A stretch of 64,000 nucleotides of DNA, from assembly GCA_009741485.1 (NCBI GenBank), contig CM019236.1, forward strand, positions 41,344,093 to 41,408,092. Reading direction: 5' to 3'. Positions 12,648 to 24,905 of the stretch are shown here, in pieces. The stretch is from Malurus cyaneus samueli (taxonomy: Eukaryota > Chordata > Aves > Passeriformes > Maluridae). The notes beneath the pieces were generated by a model. The model made no database searches. It saw nothing but the letters and a program-made list of their open reading frames with translations, and was not told the DNA's origin. Each line of letters starts with the position of its first letter. Position 1 is the first letter of the stretch. The position numbers and the translations under genes were made by a program.

Positions 12648-13798
12648 ATGAGTGCTTAGGATAAATTTGATCTCACATTCTAAAGGCAAAACCAACCCAG
12701 TGCCAAGCTGGAAATATTCTGAAGTGATAGGAAAAAAAACATTTCCAGAAACAACCAACCACAGACTCCTATTCAATTTACTGAACAAGACTCCTTGGCT
12801 TTCTGTACAAGCCCTTGCCACAAAACTCCACTCCAGAATCTGAAATTCCATTTTAATACCTCTTTTTCTGAAAAGGAAAAATGAATATGTAAGAAATCAA
12901 ACCAGATGCCCACTGCTACTTGAGGCTCAAGAGTGCTGACTCACCATCACAAGGAACTTCAACTCCAGTGGTTGATTTCTCTTCCTTCCTCAAGCCTTCC
13001 CCAGAGACTGTTGACCCCAGCACTGCAGGAACATGCAGTGCAAGCATGTATCAGTTCATAATATAAGCTAAGATCATCAGCAATTTATACATGTCGGGCT
13101 GAAAGCAGCAGTAGGACTGCGGAGAACACACCATCCTCACTGTACAAGTGATGGATCCATGGATAACTGATCCCGGAGCAAACCCACTGCTTTTTACTTG
13201 CTTAGTTAAGAATTATTTTTAACCTTACTCAGTTCCTTGGTTTTTTTCAATTGTGGCTTTAGAAACAGCCTCACAGACTTCACAACCACCAAAACTGGGG
13301 GAGAACACCACAGGGGAAAGGGGCCGAGGACAGGGAGGAGGGAACTGCTGGCTTTGGTTTTGACAGGAAGTGTGTCTGTCACCATAGCCTGCAGCAGGGC
13401 AGGGGACAGAGTTGGCTGTGGGGGACAGGAGGCGCTTCTGTGCCTGCAGCTGAGTCTACTGCAAACACAGTTTAATGATATCTGTCTAGATAGCATGTGA
13501 ACTCCAGAATTTGTCTCAAGGAAAAACTACCCCAGCAGTCCACAGCAATTTCTATCACTTGTTAGCTGCTCTGCAGAATATCCTGGTAATCTTCCTAGCT
13601 CCATTCACAAGTTCCTTCTAGGTGTTAAAGTGCTTCCATTTATATTGAACTAAGAAACTGTGGTTTTGAGCGCTATCTTTAGGATTTCAGTGTTAAACTC
13701 CTCCTTATTTGTGAATAAATCTGCATTGATCTAAAGATATAGATGAAAAAAACCCAAAGCACACTAAAAAAAAAAAATCACATCACTACATGCTAATT

Positions 13799-13819
13799 AA
13801 AAAAAAAAAAAAAAAAAAA
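13799..13819. repeat. Poly-A tract of 21 bases
   Basis: An uninterrupted A run, preceded by a shorter A-rich run at about 13766-13777. No retroposon body is recognisable upstream. Confidence 0.9.
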
Positions 13820-14181
13820 GTGACTTGATTTTCAAGAAGGTTGCCTGATGTTGTGCCCAGGAATGGTGGAATGACTTTTAATTTTCTTAAATAAGTTGGC
13901 TTTATTCCTGAGACCTTGAGCCCTGGCCAATGCAGAAAAACTTTTCAACTAAGTCCTCTGCCAGATTCCTATCTGGGGAGTCTGGACAAGTCTGCCATGT
14001 CAAAGCTGAGGTGCTTCTAGACAGAAATGCCCTTTTCCTGGGATTTATTATCTGGCCTGCATGGAAGGGCATTCTGCATTGTGCTTATATGTAATTGAGG
14101 ATAAATACAAGCAACTCCTGACTTTGCATATATGTCAAATAGATTTATTGCCCTTTTTAATTGCTTCTTCACGCTGTATAG

Positions 14182-14285
14182 GGAATGAAGCTGTCAAGTT
14201 CTACGCAAATACTCATGAGGAAACGTCCCAGTTCTTCATCACCTGGGAACAGCTAACCATCAAACTGTCAAAAAATGGGTTACAG
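14182..14285 (+). CDS. Candidate internal coding exon of an unidentified plus-strand gene
   Basis: I do not recognise the protein. The block is 104 nt. It is preceded by a pyrimidine-rich tract ending ...CTTCACGCTGTATAG and followed by a consensus donor TTACAG|GTGAGT. Only one frame is open across it; the other two contain stops. In that frame it gives 34 complete codons after two bases that finish a split codon. The peptide begins NEAVKFYANT and ends KLSKNGLQ, with a balanced mixed composition, and the exon ends in phase 0. It lies 3' of CDC42SE2 in convergent orientation, where a neighbouring gene such as RAPGEF6 might be expected, but the residues do not match anything I can place there. 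No partner exons were found within the window. It may be a genuine exon, a decayed exon, or chance, since splice motifs alone are common in 60 kb. Confidence 0.35.
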
Positions 14286-15088
14286 GTGAGTCAGGGGAAG
14301 AAGAAGATTTTACACCTGCTGAGCAAGCCATTGCCAGTCAACATCAGTATATTGACAATTCCTTTTGTTGGTGGCTAAATCTTTAGGATGGAGTAATGCT
14401 TACTGAACATTTGTTGTCAGGAAACAATCTTGTTCTGTGGCAATACTAAAAAATTAACCAGGATGTGCAGTTTAAAATACAATAGCTAGATAACAAGCCT
14501 TCCTAACTCACAGTGCTGTCCAAAGCTTTGATTTACCTCTAGAAGGGATTAGTACAGTGGTAGCACTAACATTATTTGTGGTTGCACAGGATAAGTCTTT
14601 GCTATCTCATACAAAGCCTCTATCTGATAAGCAACTCAAACCTATCTGCAAATGCTAGGTCAGCAGGTTAACTGGAAATTTGTGACTGGTTTGACGATCC
14701 AGGGAAGCTAGAGTGGTGTTTCACAGGTTTGTATTTGTAAGACACAAATATGTTGAGGTCAGTAAGTCAAAGGCCTTAGAGAAGCATCCCCAAATTTTTT
14801 CAATTCCTGTGTCAGCAGAACACTGCTACTGTTTAGTATTTTGAGATTTACTGCCAACAGGAAACCTCTAAAGCAACACCGCTGGGGCTGGTGATTGTAT
14901 AATTCTAAACAGTGTAACAATACATTTTGCAGCTTTTATCACTCTGTTGCCTGAGGCCAACCAACTGCAGTTCTGTGAGGTTTACTTCCTCAGAATGATT
15001 TAGGGCAGGGTATTGGAGTAGCAGAGATGTTCAGAAGCCATGAAGAGAGTGATCTGTATCAAAAAAAGAGAACTGAAAGTAAAGGGGT

Positions 15089-15355
15089 TTACTTGGGCAG
15101 ACATCTCGTTCTGCTGCTTTCCTCCTGCTGTTGCTGCTGTTTTCCCATGCAAACCAACAGGCTCCTCTGCACATTGATTTGCTGCTCCTGTAGCTCTCCC
15201 AGCATGTTATTCATTGTTTCTGGCATATCTTGTCCCGCTGTTGCTTGGCAAGAGCCTTCCTGTGATCCTGCTGGTGTCTCAGTCTCCAGCGGAATGTTTG
15301 AAATGTGTATGTTTTTGGAAAGGCATATGAAATGATGGTCCAGGCAGCCCCTCAA
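15089..15355 (-). other. Glutamine-rich open frame, possible exon or gene relic
   Basis: Unidentified. The minus-strand frame has no ATG at its left end (the first possible start codon is TTG) and ends with TAA at 15089-15091. Its second half reads like an amphipathic helix with many Gln, Glu and Met residues. It includes ETMNNMLGELQEQQ, then five glutamines followed by EESSRTR near the end. The composition is more protein-like than most frames in this AT-rich region. However, the Gln run is partly a (CTG/CTT)n-like simple repeat at about 15109-15133, and no good acceptor is visible upstream. It could be the tail of a decayed gene or chance. Confidence 0.2.
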
Positions 15356-18300
15356 TGGCAGCTTCAGGCAAAAAAAATGGCAGTGTGACTAATACCCAGT
15401 CCAAATTTTGTGCTCTTGCTGGACACCACAGAACATAGCAATGCTTTCAAACTTTTGTCTCTCTTCCCTAAGAATTTTATTTTAATTTCTTTTACAAGCT
15501 TCTAGGATGTTCTTTTTCAAAACTGCAAAATGTTTTCCTTAAATTTTTCTTTACATTTATCTTCCTAATTCTATATGGGTGATTAATTTTGATTGTCTTT
15601 TGCACCGTGAGGCAGATACCATAAAGTGTGAGGGGACTAAATATATTTGTGTTGGGATGCAAAGTTCCCTTCTTTGTTCCCAAGCTTCCTGACTCACACT
15701 AAACATATTTTTTAATCAAGAAGAAGTGCAAAGGAGGAAAAAAACCCTGTGGTCCATCCAAAGACATCCAAAACTGCTGCTTTAAATCAGATGCTTTTAA
15801 GATCTGCATTTACACTTTCATTAAAGCCTTCCTCAATTTTCTGCCTGTAGAATTTCTCTGCTTTAGAGCAATACCCACATGGGAAAATGTTTCCAGTGTG
15901 TGTTCCATGCTGTGACATACCTTATTTTTCAATAACTCTACCTAGAAGAAGAGGTAATTTTTGCTATTTGCTGAGCTTGCTCTGTAGCTTTGGGCTATTT
16001 GGAGTAAACCTGTTTCCTGTCACCTCCTTAATGTTTCATTAAATCATCAGTTTCTGTTAGTTCTTAGATGTGTCATGTTTGATTAGCAAAAGGGAAAACA
16101 GATTTTATTCAGTTGTATAGACTTTCTTTTATGAGTTCTGTGTATGGAGAATAAACGAATCTTCTGACTTCACTATCAGAAACCTCTGTTCAGGGCAATT
16201 AAAAAATTTCTAGTCAAAATGATATCTCATTTCTTGGAAGACAATAAATATGGGGTAACAAGAGTGAATGGCTGTTGAGGTGAAACATATTTAATTTCAC
16301 CATTTTAATCTTCCATGCTAAAATTAAGTGTTCATTTTTTAACAGTCCTTCTGGGAATTCACAATAAGAATTGTGAATTTTGGTGGAGCAGTGTCAATGC
16401 TCCATCACTGGTGTGCATGATTATAGCCCATAATGTTCATATCTTTTTCCACCAAGATAAATATTCCATTATAGCTTGGGTTGTCTGACCTCTATTCTTT
16501 CTAATATTTTACTGCAACATAGGAACCAGACACCCAGAGAGCAGATTCCTCACAGATTCCTTCTTCACCAAAAGCCACACAATCAATTCCTGCTAATTAT
16601 GCAACGAATCTAGTAATTTAATACATCTCTAGATTCATAACAGTTTTCTTGATGTTGGTAACAGGCAAATTTTTCAATAGTTTCTGAATTTTGTCTAATA
16701 AAATTAGAGAATAAGTTGTCTGGTTGGGTTTTTTTTTGTTTGTTTGATTTAGAGTTTTTTGTTTTTGTATTTTCCTTACTTTTTAATCTTATAAATTTGA
16801 AAGAAAAGTGCCATATTTGAGTATGCAGCATTTGTGAGTTACCTGATATATTGCTTTGGAACTATTGACTTCTATGACCTTTTCCTTCTTGAATAATAGC
16901 TAGAAATTTTCCTGACCAATCTGAAATGGGTGCATTTCTGCGTTCATTTGTGTATAGTCAGACATATTTGATAATATGGAAAAGCTTGTGTTTCAGCAAT
17001 TCTCTCAGCGTGCTTTCGTCTAGCATTTTTTACATGCATGAAACATCTGGCGGGAATATTAAATCTCTGTTTGCAGTAGCATTTTTTTGCTGACTGAGAG
17101 TCAGCATTAGGCAGGCTTGCTCCAGCCCGTGAAAAACTTGTCAGCCAACAGAGCAGCTGACTTAAGGTACAAAACAAATAAAATCTGTGTTAAGTGAATG
17201 TTTTTCTGTACATCTGCTCGATTATTTGGGTAAAAGCTACCTGGGACTGTTGAGCCTTTCTTCAGCCTTAGGACTTGGTTCATGAAATGTCACGGTTTCC
17301 CTCCTTTAGTCAGCTTCTAGAATAGACTCATTACTGATACCATTTCTGCATGGATGGCACTACTTCAGCTAGGTAAAAATCACTTTTTCTTTAGCTAAGG
17401 GGTTTGGAAGGGCAGAAATGCTTTGGTGCCTCTGACCAAGAGAAATGTGACACACCAGATCTCTTAATGCAGTAACGGGGCAGGAAAGAAGAAAAAGTAG
17501 ATTTGGTTTGTTTACTATGAGATTGTCCTAATGTCATTGTGTAATAAAAATAATAAAACCAAACACAAGGATATTATGAGAGGAATTATGCATTTTGTAC
17601 TTTTTCAAGTCTAACAGATATGAGTAGATAATACACTTTTGAAGAAGGGAGGCTATTTTAGAGATGGAATGGACATTCTCTCATCTAACTCCTACTTTTT
17701 TAGCAGCTTTCTTCTCAGGAATATTTTTTTTTTCATTGGGAAGGGTTGCCAAGAGATACTTCTAGAAGGAATGACAGAGAACCATTGTGGTTTTCCTATA
17801 AACTAGCATTTCACTGCATCAGATCCCACCTACATTGTACTAAGCCCTCCTCTGGCTTGTATTTGTTTCGTTACTTTAGGTTGGCTTATGAAAAAAAGGG
17901 AACTAATTTAGTACGAGTTCAAAGCTTGGACTGGCATACCTATCACCCAGAGAAAAAACTGTGGTGAGGTTAAACTCATTAATCCAGCAATTCTTGCTCA
18001 GTGTGGGCATCAGTTATATAATGTAATTGAATGGAAAGGGAGGATAAAGCTTATATATTTGACATGTTTTAAGGACTGATGAACGGAAATCACAAACTGT
18101 TTCTGCAGAAATACTTCCCAGTCTGGCCTATTACCTACTTCAAGGGAAATTATGCCACAGCTTGCAGGCATTAAATTTTGAGGGGGAGATTCTTAGTACT
18201 TTTGATCTGATTCCTGAAAATGATGTTATACCTCTTGTTTTGTTGGTTCAGATTTCCCTGGAGAACTTACAGTGACTATTCTGATTAATCAGAGCTTCCT

Positions 18301-21300
18301 GAAAACGGGGTCCTCAGATCGAGCCTCTATGCTATCTAATGCACAAAAAAAAAAGTTCAGGATACTACATGAATGAATCTGTAGATATCCTAAAGCCCAA
18401 GTTCTCCCTTGAGAGTAATTTAAAGTATATTAATTATTTAAGAAGCATGACATTGCAGATGTATTCTGAAGATTCCTGCTAATACAATTCTCTGTCCCAT
18501 ACATCACTGTCTGTCCTTGAGGGAATGCATGCACTATTCATGCCTGTAAGTCAGCACTGCAGCTTACTTTTCTGACATTATTTGACAGTTCAGTTGGCTT
18601 GAAGAGTTAAGAAAGATTTATACTTGAGTACAGACTTCAGAAATGTACCAACCCCATTATTAGCTAGGGACACGATGCTCTTGTATTTTGGGTTTGGTTC
18701 TAAGGGGAAAGGAAGAGTGGAAAAACACAGAAAAGGTCAGAATGACCTGACCTGACTCTGTTCGTCTCAGTATTTGTCCTTCACTTCTTCCTCCACAGTC
18801 CCCAAAAATGTCAACAAGAAACAGCCTCCAAGTTTCACTTCAAAATAACTGTCCCTTTTCATCTGCTCTCAGTTTAAAGCCAGTATTACAGCATTCACAA
18901 TTGTACACAGCAGTGATTTGCTTAATTTGGCAAGATTGGTAATAATCTTTATTTATGTTTGTTAACACAGATATTTAGTCTGGTACTAAAAGTGTAAAGA
19001 AAACTAACAGCAACTAAGAAAATGAAAAACCAAACCAAACTAAAATGACACTTCTTACATTCTTGGGAAGCACTTATTTTTCTGACCCTCTGGCTACTCT
19101 TTTGACATTATTGAGGACAATTCTGCCAGCATATTCTTGCAAAAAAACATCACAAAAGGTGTGCAAAACTTTCAGAAGTGTCTGCAAATAGGATCCACTG
19201 GTTTATGGGAGCACCAACAGCTCAGAGGGTATGTGGATCACACACAGCTCTTCCTTACTGCACTTACTGCTGTGAGTCATCAAAAAGAAATGAATGGTCT
19301 CTCCAGCACTTTTTCCAAAGCTGCAGCAGCCAAATTCCTGTTGGTAGTGGTTGCTTGCCTGTATATACAGATTGTACATGGACAGATTAACTTTGATCTA
19401 CAGCTTAGATACAGAGGGTGAATACCTTGTGAAAGACAGAGCCCAGATGGAGGAGTATCAAATACAGGCACATGGTATGTCATGTGTCTCATCAGCTACT
19501 GCCCAATGAGGGCACACACCTTTCACCAAAATGTTCAAACCAGGCTCTTATTGACAAAACAGTTCTAAAACAGTTCAACCCATGTTTGAACCACAGAAAA
19601 GGAGTTAGAGAAGCCTGACTACCCCTGATGGCATTTGTGCATTGTTACTCTCTCTTGTTTGAGTCCACATATATACGTTTGTATTGTGAATGCTGGAAAT
19701 TTTGGTTGTCAGTAGCTGCAGGCTGCATTCAGTCCCTGCTTTCTCTTAGCTGTCATCAGGCTCCATACAGCCCTCAGCCTCACAGCTGAGTTCACAGCTG
19801 CCCTGTGATCTCACTACACTGTGCCTCATTTGTTTGTTCTTATGGGATATACTGCTGGAGAGCTGTTTCCTCATCCCTAATAAAAATCTTACCTAAAGAA
19901 TTAAAACCACAAAAAGAAAATGCAAGAAAAGAATTGATGATACACTTAGGAATTTATTTTCTAACAGGCTCATTCTCATCACTACTGCCTGAAGAAGAGG
20001 TCAACAGGGGTTGAGGAAATTACCATATTCTGCACAAAATGCTTAAAGTTCAAGTGGTAAGATCACTATCTTGTAGTGCTCTTGCTTTGTCAGTCTCTGA
20101 GCTCTGTCACAGGCTGGGGAGCTCTTAACATTAAAACTTCCTTTCTTACACCTTTCCTCAAGTGTACAACCACTTCTTAAGCACTCAAAAAAACCTCATC
20201 GATTTAGTATGGGTAATAAAGGCACCCTTAAATTTCCACCGCAATGTGCACCACGTCCTAAAACCTGCCATCCCGAGGAAACCCCCTTATAGCAGATGGG
20301 ACCCAAGAGAATCTTGCTTAAAGGAGATAAAGACCCATGGAAATAACTCTAGCATCAGAGGTCAGGACATGTTTCACCAGAGATCATAATGTACTATTAG
20401 CTGAAATATTTCCCTTCCACATCTCTGTAGAGCAGCTTTTGCCAAGTGCTTCATTGCTGTGATGAAAAACATTCATTATATGAGCAAGAGTCATGGGATA
20501 GCTCTTCTGGAGGATCTAATTATCAAAACCTGGAGTACATAGTTGCTGGCAGCTTATCACACTTTTGGGAAAGTGTACCTATTATCACAGGTACATAGTT
20601 CATAGAATGAGCTCATATGCTCATTCACTAATCTTCCACCTCTCTACCCTGCTTTTTCCTTTTTTATTTTTTTTTCCTCTTTTTATTCTATGTCAAAGGT
20701 TGAGAAAATAGAGTATGTGCTTTGCACTGCCCTTTTGTGGTCATGCACGGAGGAAGTGAACAAAGGGACACACACCACAAGGTTCTGCAACAAGGCTAAA
20801 ATAGCGTGGAGGAGAGCACACGGAAAATCATCACAAACAGCACATGGAGGAAAAAATCAACGGAACTATCAGAGCATGGAGAAAAAGTATAAAGAGCACG
20901 AGGAAACAGCAGCAGCACACTAACCAGAGCTTTGGCCACAAGGTCAGACCTGTGAGGAGAGGAAACTTGAGAAAGTGGCCCCTTCTGATGCTGCTGACCC
21001 ATGCTCAGAGCTCCCATTAAGACTAGAACAGACCTTCAAAACACTCCTGTTCTGGTGCTTTTGTTCAAGCCTCTTGAGTCACATATTGTTAATTGCAGCT
21101 TGAGAGGAAAATGGAACTTCTTTTACCTGTGTATGAGGAGTGTGGGAACAAGTAGAAGGTTGGGGTAGAAACCATTTGCTGCACAGATATCTTCAAGATT
21201 TTCATTCTGCAGACTGGCACAAGAAAATGGGGTTTGTAGGTAAATTAAATGCACATGTGACAAATTTCATGCCCTATATTTGCAGCATACCTTGTTCTGG

Positions 21301-22467
21301 TTATTTTTTTACAGACTGACAGCTTTGCTTTTTCTTTACCGCAGGGAGTAGAGAGGCCTTATCTCTGTGATAAACATACCTGACACCTTCCAACAGTCCA
21401 AGGTGTGCAGCCACACGGAGTGGAGCAAGGGGAAAATGGGTGCTGTGTAGATTGATGGATCAACTGCACCCGGTGGTCACACTGCCACCATTTTCGGTGA
21501 GCAGGAAACAGCCAAGACAGCGTGTAGCACAGGGCAGCTATTCCCTTTGTATCTGAGCAGAATATGCTCAATGTAAATGGCTTCATCAAACATTGCAACA
21601 ATGCCCTGTAGATTGCATAGGCAGATTTCGCATCTGCTCTCAAAATACTTTCTGAGTCTGCAGAGCTGATTATTTATCCTAAGTGACAATTTGGAAAAAC
21701 ATGTGTGTGAGCTTTGCTGCTGCAAAAAATGTATATTCCCAGGGCTGAGGGGTGGGGGAGTCTCTTATCCTGGTGTTGGGGAACTTTTACATGTGGTTAT
21801 AGAAACTGGAGGGGCATTTCAAGACAAAGCAAATGCAGAAGCTCAGAGCAGGAAACACTCATTTGCTCTGCCATTCCCAAGTGGAGAGGGACTGGAGCAT
21901 TCCCAAAGGGAATGGCAGTGTCAGAGCTGCATGAGGCCCTTGGGATAAGTGTGGATTTGAGGTGCCCTGTGTGGGGCCCACTCATGAAGGTTTCAACTGT
22001 TCATGCACCATGGTCCTGCATGTCCTACACTGCTAGGAACAGCTTTGGGACAAAAAAGGTGGAGTGGGATGTGAGGACAAAGCACTGCAGGAAGATCTGA
22101 GATAAGGCTGGAAGGCAAGTTCTGCTGTCTTACTGTGTAATTACACCTCATGCAGCCTCTCTCAAAAGCAGCTGAGAGCCAAAGAAGGCTTTGGAAACAA
22201 ATACCAAGCTGCAGCAGGACCTGAGAACCAGGCATGCTTGTGCATGTCCTGCTTTCTCCTGTGTACACTCTTCTCATGCAGCATGTTTCAAAACAGTACT
22301 TCCTGTCTAGTTCAGGACTGCCTTTATTCCACCCAGACAGAAAAATGGTGATTGCACACAACAGCTCATTGAATTTATCTACAGGGATGTAATAGAGATG
22401 AAAGGTGTCAAAAACCAACATAGGTTTTGACCGTGCTTGCCTGGTCAACTGCTTGCCAGGTCTAAGA

Positions 22468-22522
22468 GGCCAGACTTGTTGGAGAAGGATCTAGAATTCG
22501 GCCAGACTTGTTGGAGAAGGAT
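22468..22522. repeat. Tandem duplication with a 32-bp period
   Basis: The 22-mer made of gccagacttg plus ttggagaaggat occurs at 22469-22490 and again at 22501-22522 without mismatch, with one further matching base to the left. The spacer is ctagaattcg. Confidence 0.9.
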
Positions 22523-23040
22523 TGTATCGTAGTCTGAATCACACATTTTCTTCTGCCTCATCCATATTTTTGTGCTAACTAGGTCTTATTTCTGAGAGCC
22601 AAATGAGGCAGAAAATGTGTAGCATTTTTCTTGGTCATGCACATATTATTAGGACTTGTTACTCTCTTGCTGGGGGGGAGGGAGGAAAAAGCACAGTGTC
22701 TAGTTACTTCTTTGGTCCTCAGAGATTTAGGATAGTCTTAAGGAACATGCAGAGAATATTTTGTTTTTCTGACATGGTAATATCTTAGGGCAGTAAAATG
22801 TTTCAGCATGTCTGGTGGGAAATGGGTAGGTCACAGGCTCTGGGTGGAACTGGTGCTAAAATGCCAGGGAGCAAGGCTCACAGCTAGGAGTGAGGAAACA
22901 CTGCAACAGGGGGTAGGGCTGCCAGCAGAAAGCCACTGGTGCTGCCAGTGAGGATTTTCAGTTTTAGCTGAAGCAAGAGATTAGAGCAGACAGTAATTCA
23001 GCACATATGGCACTGTGTCAAACAAGGAACTCTGTTTTAC

Positions 23041-23230
23041 CCTTTAAAAGGGGAGCTGGGTTTTGCTGCCTTTTTTGCCTCTCCGTTGAGCTGAGGGCTC
23101 CACGAGTGTCATCACAGAGCCAATCATAGCGGGTGCTAAACTCTGCCTGCTCTGCCAGAAGGCACAGCCTGGAGGAAGAGAGGCTCACAGCGCAGATGGG
23201 CGCATGGCAGGAGTTCCGGCCTCACTCAGC
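23041..23230. promoter_or_regulatory. Promoter-like patch, CpG-richer than its surroundings
   Basis: A local GC- and CpG-enriched patch carries a TATA-like word tttaaaag (23043-23050) and a CCAAT word gccaatca (23119-23126). Read on the minus strand the CCAAT box lies about 70 bp upstream of the TATA-like word, a workable order. No transcript or reading frame can be tied to it, and it may belong to an unrecognised repeat. Confidence 0.15.
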
Positions 23231-23913
23231 TGAGCTGAGCCAGCCAGTGTAAGCTGATTTGTAGCGAAAGTTTATCAAGTGTTTGGGATCTAGTGGACAA
23301 GCAGGGATTTTTCTTAATTTACATGATTTTTCATTACTTTAGACCGTAGTAAGGAAGACACTCCCCAACCAGTGGGTTTGCCCTGCCGGGGATAAGTCTC
23401 CCTGATACTGCAGAGTGTTCTGCAATGGAGAGAAAGAAAAGGGGGAGAGAAAAGGATATAGGGTTTTATTATTTTTGTCTTCATTCATGTGTTTCTACTA
23501 TTCCCTTGGAATGAGAATAATATATATATTCCTATATATAACCATATACACCAAGCACATCAGTGTGCTTCTCACTAGATCCTGGTGCCTTCATCCAGAG
23601 ACATGCGTAGAGGACTGAGGGCAGAAGCACACCACAGAAACTCACACCACCACTTCCAGTATGCCAGAGGACCTCTGAACCCTCGAGGTTCTGCAGCAGT
23701 TGAAGTCACCATTCTATTCTCAGAGGTAGGTCAGTTGTCTATATAACTGCAGGCAGCAGAAATCTTACAGCTGCTCTGTGTAGTGTTTGGAAGAAAATGA
23801 AGATTAGCATTCACCAGCTCACCCTGCCCCAAAAAGGATGGTATCTGTCCACCACATTTTTCAAATAAGCTCTCAGGTATGAAGGAGAGCTTAATCCCAG
23901 GGGTGTAGCAGAC

Positions 23914-24905
23914 TGTTTGGTTTGGGCAGCAATGTTCTGGTGGCAGGGAGGGCTGCAGGGATGGCTCTGTGGGGTGATGCCCAAAGCTGCCCCCAACAGA
24001 GCATCAGTTCCAGCTGGCTCTCAGCTGCACCCGCTGCTGGCCAAAGCTGAGTCCATCACCAGCTGTGGTAGCCAAATCTGTGACGAAATAATCAAGAAAG
24101 GGTAGAAAAACATCTCTGTGCAATGGCAGCTGGGAGAGACGAGTGGAAACATGTGAGTGAAAGAGCTCTGCAGACAACAAGCTCAGTGAAGAAGGAGGGA
24201 ATAAGGTGCTGCAGGTGCCAGAGCAGATTCCCTTGCTGTCTCTGGTGATGACTGTGCTGAGGCAAGCTGTTCCCCTGCAGGCTGTCCCCCCTGAGGACTG
24301 GAGCAGGTATCCACCTATTGTGGAATAACCCACGCCAGAGCAGGTGGATTAGTCAGAAGGATGCTGTGACCCCATGGAAAGCCCACGCACAAGCAGGATC
24401 TTGTCAGGATCTGTGGCCTCATGGGGAACCACGCTGGAGCAATCTGCTCCTGAAGGACGGTACCCTGTGGAAGGGATCCCATCAGGAGCAGCTTGTGAGG
24501 AACTTTTGAGAAGGATCCATGCTGGTGAAGTTTGTGGAGAACTGTCTCTTGTGGGAGGGACCACACATTGGAGGAGAAGACTCTGAGAATTCATCTTTCT
24601 GAGAAGGCACCAGCAGAGATGTGTGATTAACTAACCCAGTTCCCTGTCCCCCTATGTCACTGCGGTGCAGGAGATGGGGAATTTGGGAGTGAAGCTAAGC
24701 CTGGGAAAAAGGTTTAGCTAAATTAAGCCAATTTCCCCAAACTGAGCCTGTTGTGCCTGTGGTGGTAATTGCTGATGATCCTTCCTTGAGCCTCTCTCAT
24801 CCATGAGCATCTTGTTACGTTTTATTTATGCTGCCCAGTTGAGAAAGCGAGGGATAGAGCAGCTTTGTTGGGCACCTGGTGTGCAGCCAGGGTCAGTGCA
24901 CCATA
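23914..24905 (+). mobile_element. Solo LTR of a second passerine-type endogenous retrovirus
   Basis: This is a roughly 990-bp LTR in plus orientation, old and diverged. It begins 'tgtttggtttgggcagcaatg' and ends 'gccagggtcagtgcaccata'. Diagnostic parts in order are 'ctgctggccaaagctgag' (24032-24049) and 'gctcagtgaagaaggagg' (24180-24197). Next comes a run of imperfect repeats built on 'cccacgc-ggagcag' (about 24300-24560). Then comes the polyadenylation end with 'ccaatttccccaaactgagcc' (about 24729-24749), followed by U5. These parts match a large songbird LTR family. The canonical TATA region is degenerate. There is no internal retroviral sequence on either side, so it is a solo LTR. I see no clear target-site duplication (cagac before, gatgg after), which fits an old insertion. 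Its last 60 bp resemble the corresponding end of the LTR at 9731-10233. Confidence 0.85.

Larger units (their letters stand above)
10234..14181. other. Unassigned region with inverted repeats and a homopolymer
   Basis: No gene recognised. There is a very strong splice-acceptor-like pyrimidine tract ending in AG at 12417-12418 on the plus strand, followed by about 26 open codons to a TGA at 12496-12498 but no convincing donor. A poly-A tract and two palindromic clusters are listed separately. The stretch 13237-13500 is GC-richer and open on both strands, without a family match. Confidence 0.5.
14286..23913. other. Unassigned region
   Basis: No named gene or repeat. I checked the longer frames, including 21993-22448 (minus, 151 codons), 21714-22100 (plus), 17746-17967 (plus) and 19137-19421 (plus). 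None shows a family motif or a convincing exon structure. A glutamine-rich frame (15089-15355), a tandem duplication (22468-22522) and a promoter-like patch (23041-23230) are listed separately. Confidence 0.5.

Noticed and set aside
21993..22448. 151-codon minus-strand frame, the longest in the window
   Set aside because: The peptide resembles no family, no splice or promoter signals fit, and its codons look like random AT/GC-mixed intergenic DNA.
24004..24594. Several overlapping frames on both strands
   Set aside because: They all lie in the solo LTR, whose GC-rich internal repeats keep multiple frames open; LTRs of this kind carry no gene.
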